A stretch of DNA of 64,000 bases from assembly GCF_007859305.1 (NCBI RefSeq), contig NZ_VOHE01000003.1:62001-126000 (forward strand), given 5' to 3'. Of this stretch, positions 26,513 through 35,982 are shown one piece after another. A model generated the notes under the pieces. It had not been told where the DNA came from. It worked only from the letters and a program-made list of their open reading frames with translations, and did not search any database. Source of the DNA: Luteimonas wenzhouensis. Its GTDB lineage: Bacteria; Pseudomonadota; Gammaproteobacteria; Xanthomonadales; Xanthomonadaceae. Numbering within the stretch: the stretch's first letter is position 1; each line of letters starts with the position of its first letter. The position numbers and the translations under genes are program-made.

Positions 26513-27190
26513 TCATTCCTGAACGGCGGCGCCGGCCTGCGAATCGCGGACGGCGGCGGCGTCCAACAGCGGCGCCAGCGCCGGCCAGACGTGCGCCAGC
26601 AGCCGCTCCTGGGCCTGGGGGGCGGGATGCAGGTTGTCGTCCTGGAAGGCGTCGCGGTCGAGGGCGATCGGCTCGAGCAGGAACGGCAGCAGGCCGGTGC
26701 CGAACAGGGCGGCGAGGTCGCGGTAGATGCGCTCGAAACCGCGGGTGTAATCCTCGCCCAGGTTGGGCGGCATGCGCATGCCGACCAGCAGGACCCGGGC
26801 GCCGGCATGCTTCGAGGCGCCGATCATGCGCGCCAGGTTGCGCCGCGCCTCGCGCAGCGGCAGGCCGCGCAGGCCGTCGTTGGCGCCGAGCGCGATCACC
26901 ACCACGTCCGGACGGTGGCGCAGCAGCTCGCCGACGATGCGCGAGGCCCCGCCGGCCGTGGTCTCGCCGCTGATGCTGGCGTTGACCACGCGCCAGCCGG
27001 GCTTCTCGCGCGCCAGCCGCTCGCCGAGCAGCGACACCCAGCCCTCGTGCGCGGCCATGCCGTAGCCGGCCGAGAGCGAATCGCCCATCACCAGCACCGT
27101 GCGCTGTGTCGCCGCCGCCGGCGCGGCCTGCGGCTGCGCGGCGGCAGGCAGCAGCGCCAGCAGCAGCAACAAACTCATGGCCCATTGCAT
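26513..27190 (-). CDS. tesA: TesA-type SGNH arylesterase/lysophospholipase
   Basis: A 225-aa periplasmic GDSL/SGNH hydrolase. A signal peptide (MQWAMSLLLLLALLPAAA) precedes block I GDSLSAGYG (nucleophile Ser), block III GANDGLRG and the catalytic DxxH DDNLHP near the C-terminus, with the usual TesA-like ETTAGG segment. TesA hydrolyses acyl-thioesters, lysophospholipids and aryl esters. Start choice is uncertain: ATG 27190 gives a standard signal, while an in-frame ATG 12 nt later is also possible and an upstream ATG near 27296 would add an implausible basic tail. It is divergent from the YbbA/YbbP-type ABC genes, the same arrangement as tesA-ybbA-ybbP in E. coli. Confidence 0.85.
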   Translation of the reverse strand: MQWAMSLLLLLALLPAAAQPQAAPAAATQRTVLVMGDSLSAGYGMAAHEGWVSLLGERLAREKPGWRVVNASISGETTAGGASRIVGELLRHRPDVVVIALGANDGLRGLPLREARRNLARMIGASKHAGARVLLVGMRMPPNLGEDYTRGFERIYRDLAALFGTGLLPFLLEPIALDRDAFQDDNLHPAPQAQERLLAHVWPALAPLLDAAAVRDSQAGAAVQE

Positions 27191-27353
27191 CGGCCGGGCC
27201 CAGCCGCCATAAGGACATCCACGGGGCCGGACGCCGGCCCCGCGCCCATGCGGGCGGGACGGCTGCGGAACGCCGCGTCGGTTGGCCTGCTGCATCGATC
27301 GATCCTCGTTCGTGGTGCGCCTTGCGCCTGCGATCCACGATAACCAATCCGGA

Positions 27354-28091
27354 ATGAACATGGCCGACGCCCAAGCGTTCCCCGCCGCCGCCGACCCTGC
27401 CGCCCGCGCCGCCGTGCCCGCCCTGCGCGTGCGCGGCCTGGGCAAGCGCGTGGACCTGCCCTCCGGGCCGCTGACCATCCTCGACGGCGTCGGCTTCGAC
27501 ATCGCCCGGGGCGAGGTGGTGGCGGTGGTCGGGGCCTCGGGCTCGGGCAAGAGCACCCTGCTGTCGCTGCTCGCCGGGCTCGATGTCCCCAGCAGCGGCT
27601 CGGTGGAACTCGACGGCGAGCCGGTCTCGGGTCTTGGCGAGGACGGCCGTGCGCGGGTGCGCGGTGCCAAGGTCGGCTTCGTGTTCCAGAACTTCCAGCT
27701 GCTGCCCTCGCTCACCGCGCTGGAGAACGTGATGCTGCCGCTGGAGCTGCGCGGCGACGCCGACGTCGAGGCGCCGGCCCGGGCCATGCTGGCCAAGGTC
27801 GGGCTGGGCGAGCGCCTGCACCACTACCCGCGCCAGCTGTCGGGCGGCGAGCAGCAACGGGTGGCGCTGGCGCGCGCCTTCGTCACCGGGCCGTCGCTGC
27901 TGTTCGCCGACGAACCCACCGGCAACCTCGACACCCGCACCGGGCAGGCGATCATCGAACTGCTGTTCGCGATGAACGCCGACGCCGGCACCACCCTGGT
28001 GCTGGTGACCCATGACCACCACCTGGCCTCGCGCTGCCACCGCACCCTGCGGCTGGACGGCGGACGCCTGGTCGCGGACGGACGCGGCTGA
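27354..28091 (+). CDS. ABC transporter ATP-binding protein (YbbA/LolD-type)
   Basis: A 245-aa ATPase of the MacB/LolD/YbbA family. Walker A GASGSGKST, Q-loop VFQNFQLLPSL, signature LSGGEQQRVALARAF, Walker B LLFADEPTGNLD and H-loop VTHDHHLA are all intact. ATG 27354 or 27360 (MADAQ) are both possible. The next gene, a large FtsX-domain permease, starts 4 bp after its stop, so the two form one complex. Homologous YbbAP next to TesA is thought to act on lipids or hydrophobic compounds in the inner membrane or periplasm. Confidence 0.88.
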   Translation: MNMADAQAFPAAADPAARAAVPALRVRGLGKRVDLPSGPLTILDGVGFDIARGEVVAVVGASGSGKSTLLSLLAGLDVPSSGSVELDGEPVSGLGEDGRARVRGAKVGFVFQNFQLLPSLTALENVMLPLELRGDADVEAPARAMLAKVGLGERLHHYPRQLSGGEQQRVALARAFVTGPSLLFADEPTGNLDTRTGQAIIELLFAMNADAGTTLVLVTHDHHLASRCHRTLRLDGGRLVADGRG

Positions 28092-28095
28092 GCCG

Positions 28096-30600
28096 ATGCG
28101 CACGCTGACCCTGGCCTGGCGGCAGCTGCGCCGCGACCTCGCCGCCGGCGACATCCGGATCCTGTTCGCCGCGCTGGTGCTGGCGGTGGTGGCGGTGACC
28201 TCGGTCGGCTTCGTCACCGACCGCGCCGCGCGCGCGCTGGCGATGGAGGCCAACCGCCTGCTCGGCGGCGACGCACTGGTGCGCAGCGACGCGCCGGTCA
28301 CCGGGCCGATCGACGAGGCCGCCAACGACCCGGCGCTGCGCCGCACGCGGACGGTGGAACTCGACAGCATGATCCGCGTAGGCAACGGCGCCGACGCGCA
28401 GCTGCGCCTGGGCGACCTGCGCGCGCTGGACGCAGGGTTCCCGCTGCGCGGCGCGTTCCGGATCGTGGGCCGCGACGGGGTGGAACGCGATGCGGCCACC
28501 ATACCGGCACCCGGCACGCTCTGGCTCAGCCGGGCCGGTGCCGACGCGCTCGGTGCGCGCATCGGCGACCGCGTCGGCATCGGCAGCCGCGAGTTCGAGC
28601 TCGCCGCGCTGGTGGTCCAGGAACCCGATGCCGCGATCGACTACTTCAACGTCGCGCCCAAGGCCTTCCTCAACCTCGCCGACCTGCCGTCCACCGGCCT
28701 GGTGCAGGAAGGCAGCCGGCTGCGCTACCGGCTGGTGGTGGCGGGCGACGCGGCCGCGGTCGAACGCTTCACCGCGGTGGCGCGCGACAATCTCGGCCGC
28801 GGACAGCGGATCGAGACGATCGGCGACGCGCGGCCGGAAGTACGTTCGGCGCTCGACCGCGGCGGGCGCTTCCTCGGCCTGGCCGCGCTGGTGTCGGTGG
28901 TGCTGGCGGCGGTGGCGGTGGCCATGGCCGCGCGCCGCCACAGCGAGCGCCACCTGTCGGGCGCGGCGGTGATGCGCTGCCTGGGCGCGCAGCAGCGCAC
29001 CCTGGTCGGGATCCACGTCGGCGAACTGCTGCTGCTGGGCCTGGCCGCGTGCACCGTGGGCGTGGCGATCGCGTTCGCGCTGCAGTGGTCGGTGGCCGGC
29101 TGGCTGGCGCAGGCGCTCAAGGTGGAGATCCCGCCGGCGGGCATCTGGCCGGCGCTGCGCGGCTACGGCGTCGGCCTGGTGGTGCTGCTGGCGTTCGGCG
29201 CGCCACCGGTACTGGCGCTGCGCAGGGTGCCGGCGTTGCGGGTGCTGCGTCGCGACCTCGACGGCAGCGAGCCCTCGGCCTGGGCCGTCGCGCTGGCCGG
29301 GATGGGCGGTCTCGCCGCGCTGCTGTGGTGGCAGGCCGGCTCGGCCACGCTGGCGGTGGCGATGCTGGCCGGGATCGCGCTCACCCTGGCGGCGCTGGCG
29401 CTCATCGCCTGGCTGCTGATCCTGGTCGTGCGCCGCCTGCGCGCCCGCCTGCGCGGGGCGTTGCGCTACGGCCTGGCCAACGTCAGCCGGCGCGCCGGCG
29501 CCAGCATCGCACAGGTGTCCGCACTGGGGCTGGGGCTGATGGCGTTGCTGCTGCTCACCTTCGTGCGCACCGACCTGCTCGACCGCTGGCAGCTGGCGCT
29601 GGGGCAGGACGCGCCCAACCGCTTCATCATCAACGTGCAGGCCGACCAGATCGCCCCGGTGCGCGACTTCGTCGCCGGGCGCGGCATCCCCGAGCCGGTG
29701 CTGTTCCCGATGGTCCGCGCGCGCCTGGTCGAACGCAACGGCGAGCCGGTGCGCGGCGAGGACTATGGCGACGACGTCCAGGCCCGGCGCCGCGCCGAGC
29801 GCGAGTTCAACCTGTCGATGGCGCAGGCGCTGCGCGACGACAACAAGGTCGTGGCCGGCACGTTCTGGAACGGCAGGCCGTCCGCTCCCGAGCTGTCGGT
29901 GGAGGAGAACTTCGCCAGGGGCCTGGGCTGGCAGCTGGGCGACCGGATCGCGTTCGACATCGCCGGGCGCCGCTTCGAGGCACCGATCACCAGCCTGCGC
30001 AGCGTGGAGTGGGAGAGCTTCCAGCCCAACTTCTTCGTGCTCGCCTCGCCGGGTGCGCTCGACGGCTATCCCGCCAGCCACATCACCGCGGTGCAGGTGC
30101 CGGCCGGCGATGCGCGCTTCACCGCCGAGCTGGTGCAGGCGTTCCCGAACCTGTCGGTGATCGACATCGACGCGGTGCTGGCCCAGGTGCGTGCGACCGC
30201 CGACCAGGTGTCGACCGTGGTGCAGGTGGTGTTCTGGTTCTCGCTGCTGGCCGGCGTGCTGGTGCTGCTGGCGGCGGTGAGCGCCAGCCAGGACGAGCGC
30301 CTGCTCGAGGGCGGGGTGATGCGCGCCCTGGGCGGCAGCCGCGGGCAGCTGCGGATGGCGCAGGTGTCGGAGTTCGCGGCCATCGGCCTGCTCGCCGGGC
30401 TGGTGGCGACGGTCGCCGCCTCGGTGCTGTCCGGCGTGGTCGCGACCCGGGTGTTCGACCTGCCCTGGCGCCAGGACTGGATGCTGGCCGCCGTGGGCTG
30501 CGCGATCGGCGTGGCGGTGACCCTGGCCGCCGGGCTGTTTGCCACCCGCCGGGTGCTGGACGCGCCGCCTTCGGCGACGCTGCGCGAACTGCAGGGCTGA
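28096..30600 (+). CDS. FtsX-domain ABC permease (YbbP-type)
   Basis: An 834-aa inner-membrane permease with about ten transmembrane helices: one near the N-terminus (IRILFAALVLAVVAVTS), a block of several helices around residues 250-480 and a last group at 710-830, with two large periplasmic domains between. Two FtsX-like regions match the YbbP family that partners YbbA. ATG 28096 lies 4 bp after the ATPase stop. It has no adaptor or outer-membrane component beside it, so a LolCDE-like or lipid-extraction mechanism is more likely than drug efflux; the substrate is unknown. Confidence 0.85.
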   Translation: MRTLTLAWRQLRRDLAAGDIRILFAALVLAVVAVTSVGFVTDRAARALAMEANRLLGGDALVRSDAPVTGPIDEAANDPALRRTRTVELDSMIRVGNGADAQLRLGDLRALDAGFPLRGAFRIVGRDGVERDAATIPAPGTLWLSRAGADALGARIGDRVGIGSREFELAALVVQEPDAAIDYFNVAPKAFLNLADLPSTGLVQEGSRLRYRLVVAGDAAAVERFTAVARDNLGRGQRIETIGDARPEVRSALDRGGRFLGLAALVSVVLAAVAVAMAARRHSERHLSGAAVMRCLGAQQRTLVGIHVGELLLLGLAACTVGVAIAFALQWSVAGWLAQALKVEIPPAGIWPALRGYGVGLVVLLAFGAPPVLALRRVPALRVLRRDLDGSEPSAWAVALAGMGGLAALLWWQAGSATLAVAMLAGIALTLAALALIAWLLILVVRRLRARLRGALRYGLANVSRRAGASIAQVSALGLGLMALLLLTFVRTDLLDRWQLALGQDAPNRFIINVQADQIAPVRDFVAGRGIPEPVLFPMVRARLVERNGEPVRGEDYGDDVQARRRAEREFNLSMAQALRDDNKVVAGTFWNGRPSAPELSVEENFARGLGWQLGDRIAFDIAGRRFEAPITSLRSVEWESFQPNFFVLASPGALDGYPASHITAVQVPAGDARFTAELVQAFPNLSVIDIDAVLAQVRATADQVSTVVQVVFWFSLLAGVLVLLAAVSASQDERLLEGGVMRALGGSRGQLRMAQVSEFAAIGLLAGLVATVAASVLSGVVATRVFDLPWRQDWMLAAVGCAIGVAVTLAAGLFATRRVLDAPPSATLRELQG

Positions 30601-30610
30601 GGAGGGCGCC

Positions 30611-30841
30611 ATGGCCGAAACGACGTTCGAACTCGAGGGCGACCACGTCGAACTCAACCAGCTGCTGAAGCTGTGCGGCGTGGTCGACAGCGGAGGCGCC
30701 GGCAAGGCGCTCGTGGCCAGCGGCGCCGTGCGCGTCGATGGCGCCGTGGAACTGCGCAAGACCTGCAAGATCCGCGCGGGCCAGGTGGTGGAGGCACAGG
30801 GCCTGCGCATCCACGTCGCCGCCCCGCCCGATTCCCCGTAG
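30611..30841 (+). CDS. S4-domain RNA-binding protein (YbcJ-type)
   Basis: A 76-aa protein consisting of a single S4 RNA-binding fold (FELEGDHVELNQLLKLCGVVDSGGAGKALVASGAVRVDG), equivalent to E. coli YbcJ. ATG 30611 follows GGAGGGC. It starts 10 bp after the permease gene. Its TAG stop (30839-30841) is the TAG of a REP element starting GTAGGAGC, so the last residues (PDSP) are probably a modified 3' end. Confidence 0.82.
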   Translation: MAETTFELEGDHVELNQLLKLCGVVDSGGAGKALVASGAVRVDGAVELRKTCKIRAGQVVEAQGLRIHVAAPPDSP

Positions 30842-31063
30842 GAGCGGCTTCAGCCGCGACCCGTTGCGCCCTGGCGCCTGAGCTTGCCGTGCGCGGCCTG
30901 GACGGCGAGCAGCGTGTCGGCCAGGGCGTGGGGGGGCGAGGGACGGTGGTCGCGGCTGAAGCCGCTCCTACGAGGGGCGGCCGTGCGTGGCGCGGGGGCG
31001 GGCGGTCCCGGGCCAAGGGGCCCGGGATGCGGGTTTCCTGGTCGCGGCTGAAGCCGCTCCTAC
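30838..31063. repeat. Cluster of three REP elements
   Basis: Three copies of a 23-bp REP (starting GTAGGAGCGG, ending CAGCCGCGAC) lie at 30838-30860 (+), 30949-30971 (-) and 31041-31063 (-). The last two and their flanks are part of a 92-bp tandem duplication. Between them is a perfect 9-bp hairpin (TCCCGGGCC/GGCCCGGGA, 31006-31027). The cluster sits between the convergent S4 and fabB genes. Confidence 0.85.
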
Positions 31064-31098
31064 GGGGGCGGCCGTACGTGGCGCGGGTGCTTGCCCGC

Positions 31099-32331
31099 TC
31101 AGCCGTCCCAGCGGCGCAGCACCAGGCTGGCGTTGGTGCCGCCGAAGCCGAAGCTGTTGGACAGCACGGTGCGCAGGCTGGCGGCGCGGCTTTCGCGCAC
31201 CAGCGGCAGGTCGGCGGCTTCCGGGTCGACGGTGTCGACGTTGATCGAGCCGGCGATGAAGCCCTCCTGCAGCATCAGCAGGCAGAAGATCGCCTCGTGC
31301 ACGCTGGTCGCGCCCAGTGAGTGGCCGGTGAGCGACTTGGTCGAGGAGAACGGCGGCACCGCGTCGCCGAACACGGCGCGCATCGCGCGCAGTTCGGCCA
31401 CGTCGCCGACCGGGGTCGAGGTGCCGTGGGTGTTGACGTAGTCGATCCCGCCATCGAGGCCGTCGATCGCCGAGCGCATGCAGGCGATGGCGCCGTCGCC
31501 CGAGGGCGCGACCATGTCCTCGCCGTCCGAGCTCGCGCCGAAGCCGACCAGTTCGCCGAGGATGGTGGCGCCGCGCGCCCGCGCGTGGCCGAGCTCCTCG
31601 AGCACCAGCGCGCCGCCGCCGCCGGCGATGACGAAGCCGTCGCGGTCCACGTCGTAGGGGCGGGAGGCGCGCTCGGGCGCGGCGTTGTATTTCGTCGACA
31701 GCGCGCCCATCCCGTCGAACAGCATCGCCATGCCCCAGCTGACTTCCTCGCCGCCGCCGGCGAAGACCACGTCCTGCAGGCCGGCCTGGATCTGCTGCGC
31801 GGCGACGCCGATGCAGTGCGCGGAGGTGGCGCAGGCCGAGGAGATCGAGTAGTTCAGGCCCTTGATGCCGAACGCCGTGGCTAGGCAGGCCGACACGGTC
31901 GAGCTCATCGTGCGCGTGACCTGGTACGGGCCGACGCGGCGGATGCCGCGTTCGCGCAGGGTGTCGGCCGATTCGATCTGGTTGGTCGGCGAGCCACCGC
32001 CCGAACCCATGATCAGGCCGGTGCGCGGGTTCGAGACCTGGTCTTCACCCAGGCCCGACTGCGCGATCGCGTCGCGTAGCGCGACGTAGGCGTAGGCCGC
32101 CGCGTCGCCCATGAAGCGGCGCAGCTTGCGGTCGATCTGCGCCTCGAGGTCGATCCGGGGCACGCCCGAGACCTGGCTGCGCAGGCCGCGGTCGGCGAAC
32201 GCCTGGTCGAAGGCGATGCCGCTGCGGCCTTCGTGCAGCGCCGCGGAGACCGTGGCCAGGTCGTTGCCGATGCACGAGACGATGCCGGCACCGGTGACCA
32301 CGACCCGGCGCGAACCCATCGACAGGCTCAT
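31099..32331 (-). CDS. fabB: 3-oxoacyl-ACP synthase I
   Basis: A 410-aa beta-ketoacyl-ACP synthase I of unsaturated fatty-acid synthesis. Active-site Cys in [10 protein letters not shown], the two His in [12 protein letters not shown] and TGHSLGAT, and the C-terminal [12 protein letters not shown] are present. The start at 32331 (MSLSMGSRR) overlaps the end of fabA by 4 nt (ATGA type), showing translational coupling; an internal ATG four codons on is possible. FabB elongates the cis-3-decenoyl intermediate made by FabA. Confidence 0.95.
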   Translation of the reverse strand: MSLSMGSRRVVVTGAGIVSCIGNDLATVSAALHEGRSGIAFDQAFADRGLRSQVSGVPRIDLEAQIDRKLRRFMGDAAAYAYVALRDAIAQSGLGEDQVSNPRTGLIMGSGGGSPTNQIESADTLRERGIRRVGPYQVTRTMSSTVSACLATAFGIKGLNYSISSACATSAHCIGVAAQQIQAGLQDVVFAGGGEEVSWGMAMLFDGMGALSTKYNAAPERASRPYDVDRDGFVIAGGGGALVLEELGHARARGATILGELVGFGASSDGEDMVAPSGDGAIACMRSAIDGLDGGIDYVNTHGTSTPVGDVAELRAMRAVFGDAVPPFSSTKSLTGHSLGATSVHEAIFCLLMLQEGFIAGSINVDTVDPEAADLPLVRESRAASLRTVLSNSFGFGGTNASLVLRRWDG

Positions 32332-32837
32332 GCCTCGCCTTCCCGCTGGAACAGGCCCACGCGCAGGTCGCGGGCGGTGTAGATCTCCTGGCCGTCGCAG
32401 AGCATGCGCGCGTCGGCGATCGCCATGATCAGCTTGCGCCTGATCAGGCGCTTGATGTCCACCTCGTACCGCACCAGCTTCGCGGTCGGGCCCACTTCGC
32501 CGGTGAACTTCACCTCGCCCGCGCCCAGCGCGCGGCCACGGCCCGGCAGCTTCTGCCAGGTGAGGAAGAAGCCGATCAGCTGCCACATGGCGTCCAGGCC
32601 CAGGCAGCCGGGCATTACCGGATCCCCGGCGAAATGGCATTCGAAGAACCACAGGTCGGGCCGGATGTCGAGTTCGGCCTCGATCCGGCCCAGCCCGTGC
32701 GCGCCGCCCTGGTCGTCGATGTGCGTGATGCGGTCGAACATCAGCATCGGCGGCAGCGGCAGGCGGCCGCTGCCGGGTGCGAACAGCCTGCCTTCGCCGG
32801 AGGCGATCAGTTGCTCGTAGCTGAAAGTTTCCTTCAT
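32328..32837 (-). CDS. fabA: 3-hydroxydecanoyl-ACP dehydratase/isomerase
   Basis: A 169-aa FabA of standard length. The active-site His is in [20 protein letters not shown] and the catalytic Asp follows in the same motif. It dehydrates 3-hydroxydecanoyl-ACP and isomerises the trans-2 to the cis-3 product, the branch point to unsaturated fatty acids. It is first in a fabA-fabB operon on the minus strand. The 200 bp upstream (32838-33037) hold no clear FabR-type palindrome; TTGACC near 32914 on the minus strand is a weak -35. Confidence 0.95.
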   Translation of the reverse strand: MKETFSYEQLIASGEGRLFAPGSGRLPLPPMLMFDRITHIDDQGGAHGLGRIEAELDIRPDLWFFECHFAGDPVMPGCLGLDAMWQLIGFFLTWQKLPGRGRALGAGEVKFTGEVGPTAKLVRYEVDIKRLIRRKLIMAIADARMLCDGQEIYTARDLRVGLFQREGEA

Positions 32838-33037
32838 CGGCGCGGCGGTCCTCGGTCCGGCGGGAAACCGTGAAGTATCGCGGAAATGCGATGGCGATGC
32901 CGTACGCGATGGTAGGTCAAAGCGTCCACCGGCGCCGCCGCGACCAAAGTCGCATCCGGCGGCGGGCCCCGCGGCCCGTGGCGACCGGGGATGCGCGGGG
33001 GGCGGTGGTCGTCCGGCCCCCGGGAGGGCCTGGGCCG

Positions 33038-33295
33038 TCAGTCCACTTCCTCCAGCACGGTGTCGAAACGGCGCGCGTGACCGCGTTCGTCGCTGACCCT
33101 CAGCACCTGGGCGCGCTCCAGGCCGGGCGCGCCGTAGACCGCGCACAGCACCACGCCGTCGCGGCGGCCCACGGCGTGCAGGCGGTAGCGCGACTGTCCG
33201 CTGCCCGTTTCCGGCGGGTAATGCCTGGGCGGCTCGGTGCCGTCCATGTCCACTTCGTTGTTGTCGATCACGCCGCCTACGAACAATGCGCGCAT
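33038..33295 (-). CDS. Conserved hypothetical protein, 85 aa
   Basis: A small soluble protein starting [19 protein letters not shown], with a central [19 protein letters not shown] and acidic C-terminus (FDTVLEEVD). The start has AGGAG upstream. Codon use matches neighbours. I believe similar proteins occur in other Xanthomonadaceae but recognise no functional domain; the repeated beta-rich pattern could be a small beta-barrel. It is divergent from the RsmC-type gene with a 132-bp intergenic region. Confidence 0.7.
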   Translation of the reverse strand: MRALFVGGVIDNNEVDMDGTEPPRHYPPETGSGQSRYRLHAVGRRDGVVLCAVYGAPGLERAQVLRVSDERGHARRFDTVLEEVD

Positions 33296-33427
33296 GGGGT
33301 GCTCCTGTAGCTGGGAATCGCGTTGGGATGGACAGCCTGCCGGCCCGGAGGTTCCGGCCCGGTCAAGGCCGGCGCCGGCGGGGTCGCCGCGGCTAGAATC
33401 CGGGGCTCCCCCGCCCGCGCCGTCCCG

Positions 33428-34450
33428 ATGCCCGACCCGGCCCTTGATGCCCTGATGCTGCCCTTCGCCGACCGCCGCCTGGCCTGGCCGGAGGCGGGCG
33501 CCCTGTTCCTGCGCGCGCGCGAGGGCGCGGCCCTGCACGCGCACGCCCCGCGCGAGCGCGTGGTCTGCGAACAGTCGTTCCGGCCCGCGCACGACGCCCT
33601 GCAGCGGGCCGGCTTCCAGGTGCGGGCCGGGGGCGGGGATGCGTTCCCGCTGGTGCTGGCGCTGCCGCCGCGCCAGCGCGACGAGGCGCGGGCCCTGCTC
33701 GCGCGGGCGCTGGCGCGCACCGCCCCTGGCGGCCGGGTGGTGGCGGCCATGGCCAACGACGCTGGCGCGCGCTCGGGGCAGGCCGACTTCGAGGCCCTGC
33801 TGGGGCCCGCGCAGTCGATGAGCAAATACAAGAGCCGCGTGTTCTGGGCCGGGACCGGGCGCGCGGATGCCGCCCTGGCCGAGGCCTGGCAGGGGCTCGA
33901 CGCGCCGCGGCCGATCCTCGACGGCCGTTTCCGCAGCCGGCCCGGGGTGTTCGCCTGGGACCGGATCGACCCGGCCTCGGCGTTGCTGGCCCGGCACCTG
34001 CCCGGCGACCTGGCCGGGCACGGCGCCGACCTGGGCGCCGGCTGGGGGTTCCTGTCCGACTGCGTGCTGGCCCGCTGCCCAGGGGTCGGGGCGCTGGACG
34101 TGGTGGAGGCCGAAGCGCGCGCCCTCGACTGCGCACGCGAAAACCTCGCCGTGCACGCGCCACGGGTCGCGCTCGAGTTCCTCTGGCACGACGTCACCGC
34201 CGGCCTGCCGCGCCGCTACGACTTCATCGTCACCAACCCGCCGTTCCACGCCCTGCGCGGCGAACCGCGTCCCGACATCGGCCGCGCCTTCATCGCCGCG
34301 GCGGCCGCGGCGATGCGTCCGGGGGGGCAGCTGTGGCTGGTGGCCAACCGCCAGCTGCCGTACGAACAGGCGCTGGCGTCGGGGTTCGCCCGGGTCGACG
34401 AGGTGGCGCGCGCGGACGGTTACAAGGTCGTGCGGGCGGTGAAGGGATGA
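33428..34450 (+). CDS. rsmC: RsmC-type 16S rRNA (guanine-N2) methyltransferase
   Basis: A 340-aa class I SAM methyltransferase with the RsmC two-domain layout: a degenerate N-terminal domain (about 1-150, with SMSKYKSRVFW) and a catalytic C-terminal domain with motif I (ADLGAGWGFLSD) and the NPPFH motif typical of N2-guanine methylation. It should methylate G1207 of 16S rRNA. ATG 33428 has only a weak ribosome site. It is followed at 88 bp by rsuA, another small-subunit rRNA modification gene. RlmG is a less likely alternative. Confidence 0.85.
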   Translation: MPDPALDALMLPFADRRLAWPEAGALFLRAREGAALHAHAPRERVVCEQSFRPAHDALQRAGFQVRAGGGDAFPLVLALPPRQRDEARALLARALARTAPGGRVVAAMANDAGARSGQADFEALLGPAQSMSKYKSRVFWAGTGRADAALAEAWQGLDAPRPILDGRFRSRPGVFAWDRIDPASALLARHLPGDLAGHGADLGAGWGFLSDCVLARCPGVGALDVVEAEARALDCARENLAVHAPRVALEFLWHDVTAGLPRRYDFIVTNPPFHALRGEPRPDIGRAFIAAAAAAMRPGGQLWLVANRQLPYEQALASGFARVDEVARADGYKVVRAVKG

Positions 34451-34538
34451 TCGGCGTCCGCGCCACCGACGTGTGCCCCCGCAGTGCCGCGCGCGGGCCG
34501 CTTCCCGGGCCGCGCAGCCGGGCGCGGGGAGGCCGGCC

Positions 34539-35249
34539 ATGAAGCTGCTCCGCCTGCTGGCCAACCTCGGCTACGGCAGCCGCCGCGAGGTGCTGGCGAT
34601 GTTCCGCGAGGGCCGCGTCACCGACGCCGACGGCCAGGTGCTGTCCGCCGACGACCGGGTCGCGCATGCCCGCGTGCGCCTGGACGGCGAGCCGCTGGAC
34701 CCGGCCCCGGGCATGGTGCTGATGCTGCACAAGCCGGTCGGCCATACCTGCTCCACCCGGGATGCCGGCCGCCTGGTCTACGACCTGCTGCCGCCGCGCT
34801 TCCGCCTGCGCAGGCCGGTGCTGTCCACCGTCGGCCGCCTCGACCGCGACACCAGCGGCCTGCTGCTGATGACCGACGACGGCCAGCTGCTGCACCGGAT
34901 CATCTCGCCCAGGTCCAACCTGCCCAAGACCTACGAGGCCGAACTGGCCGCGCCGCTGCGCGGCGACGAGGCGGCACTGTTCGCCAGCGGCACCCTGGTG
35001 CTCGAGTCCGAGGACACGCCGCTGCGGCCGGCCGTGCTCGAAGTGCTCGCGCCGGCCCGGGCACGGCTGACCATCACCGAAGGGCGCTACCACCAGGTGC
35101 GGCGGATGTTCGCCGCGGTCGGCAACCACGTGCAGGCGTTGCACCGCAGTCGCGTCGGCGGACTCGACCTGGGCGGCCTCGAGCTTGGCCGGTGGCGGCT
35201 GCTCGATGCCGACGACCTCGCGCGCCTGTTCGGCGCGCAGGCTGCATGA
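34539..35249 (+). CDS. rsuA: 16S rRNA pseudouridine(516) synthase
   Basis: A 236-aa RsuA-family enzyme: N-terminal S4 domain (MKLLRLLANLGYGSRREV), catalytic Asp in GRLDRDTSGLLL, and the KTYEAEL and GRYHQVRRMFAAVGNHV motifs. It converts U516 in 16S rRNA to pseudouridine. ATG 34539 follows GGGGAGG. Its stop overlaps the start of the following HAD gene (ATGA), so they are coupled. Confidence 0.9.
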   Translation: MKLLRLLANLGYGSRREVLAMFREGRVTDADGQVLSADDRVAHARVRLDGEPLDPAPGMVLMLHKPVGHTCSTRDAGRLVYDLLPPRFRLRRPVLSTVGRLDRDTSGLLLMTDDGQLLHRIISPRSNLPKTYEAELAAPLRGDEAALFASGTLVLESEDTPLRPAVLEVLAPARARLTITEGRYHQVRRMFAAVGNHVQALHRSRVGGLDLGGLELGRWRLLDADDLARLFGAQAA

Positions 35250-35956
35250 GCGCGGTCGCGCCGCTGCCGTTCGCGCCGGCGGCGGTGGTGTTCGACATGG
35301 ACGGGCTGATGCTCGACAGCGAGCGCGCGATCACGGACTGCATGGTCAGGGCCGCGGAGGAAACGGGGCACGCGCTGCCGCCGTCGCTGTGGCTGGAGCT
35401 GATCGGCTCGGCCGAGGACGCCTGCCGCGAGCGCCTGGCCGGCCTGCTCGGCGCCGGGCCGGCCGATGCGCTGCTGGCCCGGGCGGACGCGCTCTACGAG
35501 ACTGTGGTCGACGCCGGGGTGCCGCACCGGCCGGGCATCGTGCCGTTGCTCGACTGGCTTGAGCGGCATGCGCTCCCGCGCGCGGTAGCGACTTCCACCC
35601 GGCGCCCGCTGGCGCTGCGCAAGCTGCGCCGGGCGGGCCTGCTCGAGCGTTTCCATGCCGTGTGCACCAGCAGCGACGTGGCCCGGCCGAAGCCGGCGCC
35701 GGACGTATACCTGCTCGCCGCGCGGCGGCTCGGGGTCGCGCCGGCGCGTTGCCTGGTGCTGGAGGATTCGCCCACCGGGGTGCGCGCGGCGCTGGCCGCG
35801 GGGATGCTGCCGGTGCAGGTGCCCGACCTGCTGGCGCCGGACGAGGAGGTGCGCGCGTTGGGGCACCGGATCGTCGCCTCGCTGGACGAGGTGCGGGGGT
35901 TGCTGGAGGCGGTGGTGGCGGAGCGCCGCGGCGACGGCGCGTGCGCCCGGGACTGA
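35246..35956 (+). CDS. HAD-superfamily phosphatase (beta-phosphoglucomutase-like)
   Basis: A 236-aa HAD subfamily IA hydrolase. Motif I FDMDGLMLDSE (nucleophile Asp and general acid Asp), motif II STRRP, motif III Lys in RPKPAPDVY and motif IV LVLEDSPTGVRAA are all visible. Cap sequence is helical. Such enzymes dephosphorylate sugar phosphates or nucleotides; the specific substrate is not predictable. It overlaps rsuA by 4 nt and ends just before a REP element in front of the convergent DUF1415 gene. Confidence 0.85.
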   Translation: MSAVAPLPFAPAAVVFDMDGLMLDSERAITDCMVRAAEETGHALPPSLWLELIGSAEDACRERLAGLLGAGPADALLARADALYETVVDAGVPHRPGIVPLLDWLERHALPRAVATSTRRPLALRKLRRAGLLERFHAVCTSSDVARPKPAPDVYLLAARRLGVAPARCLVLEDSPTGVRAALAAGMLPVQVPDLLAPDEEVRALGHRIVASLDEVRGLLEAVVAERRGDGACARD

Positions 35957-35982
35957 AGCGGTTCCTGCGCCAGGGCAGGCGG

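Noticed and set aside
30838-31063. Possible insertion sequence remnant
   Set aside because: No transposase coding sequence; the units are 23-bp REP elements with a tandem duplication.
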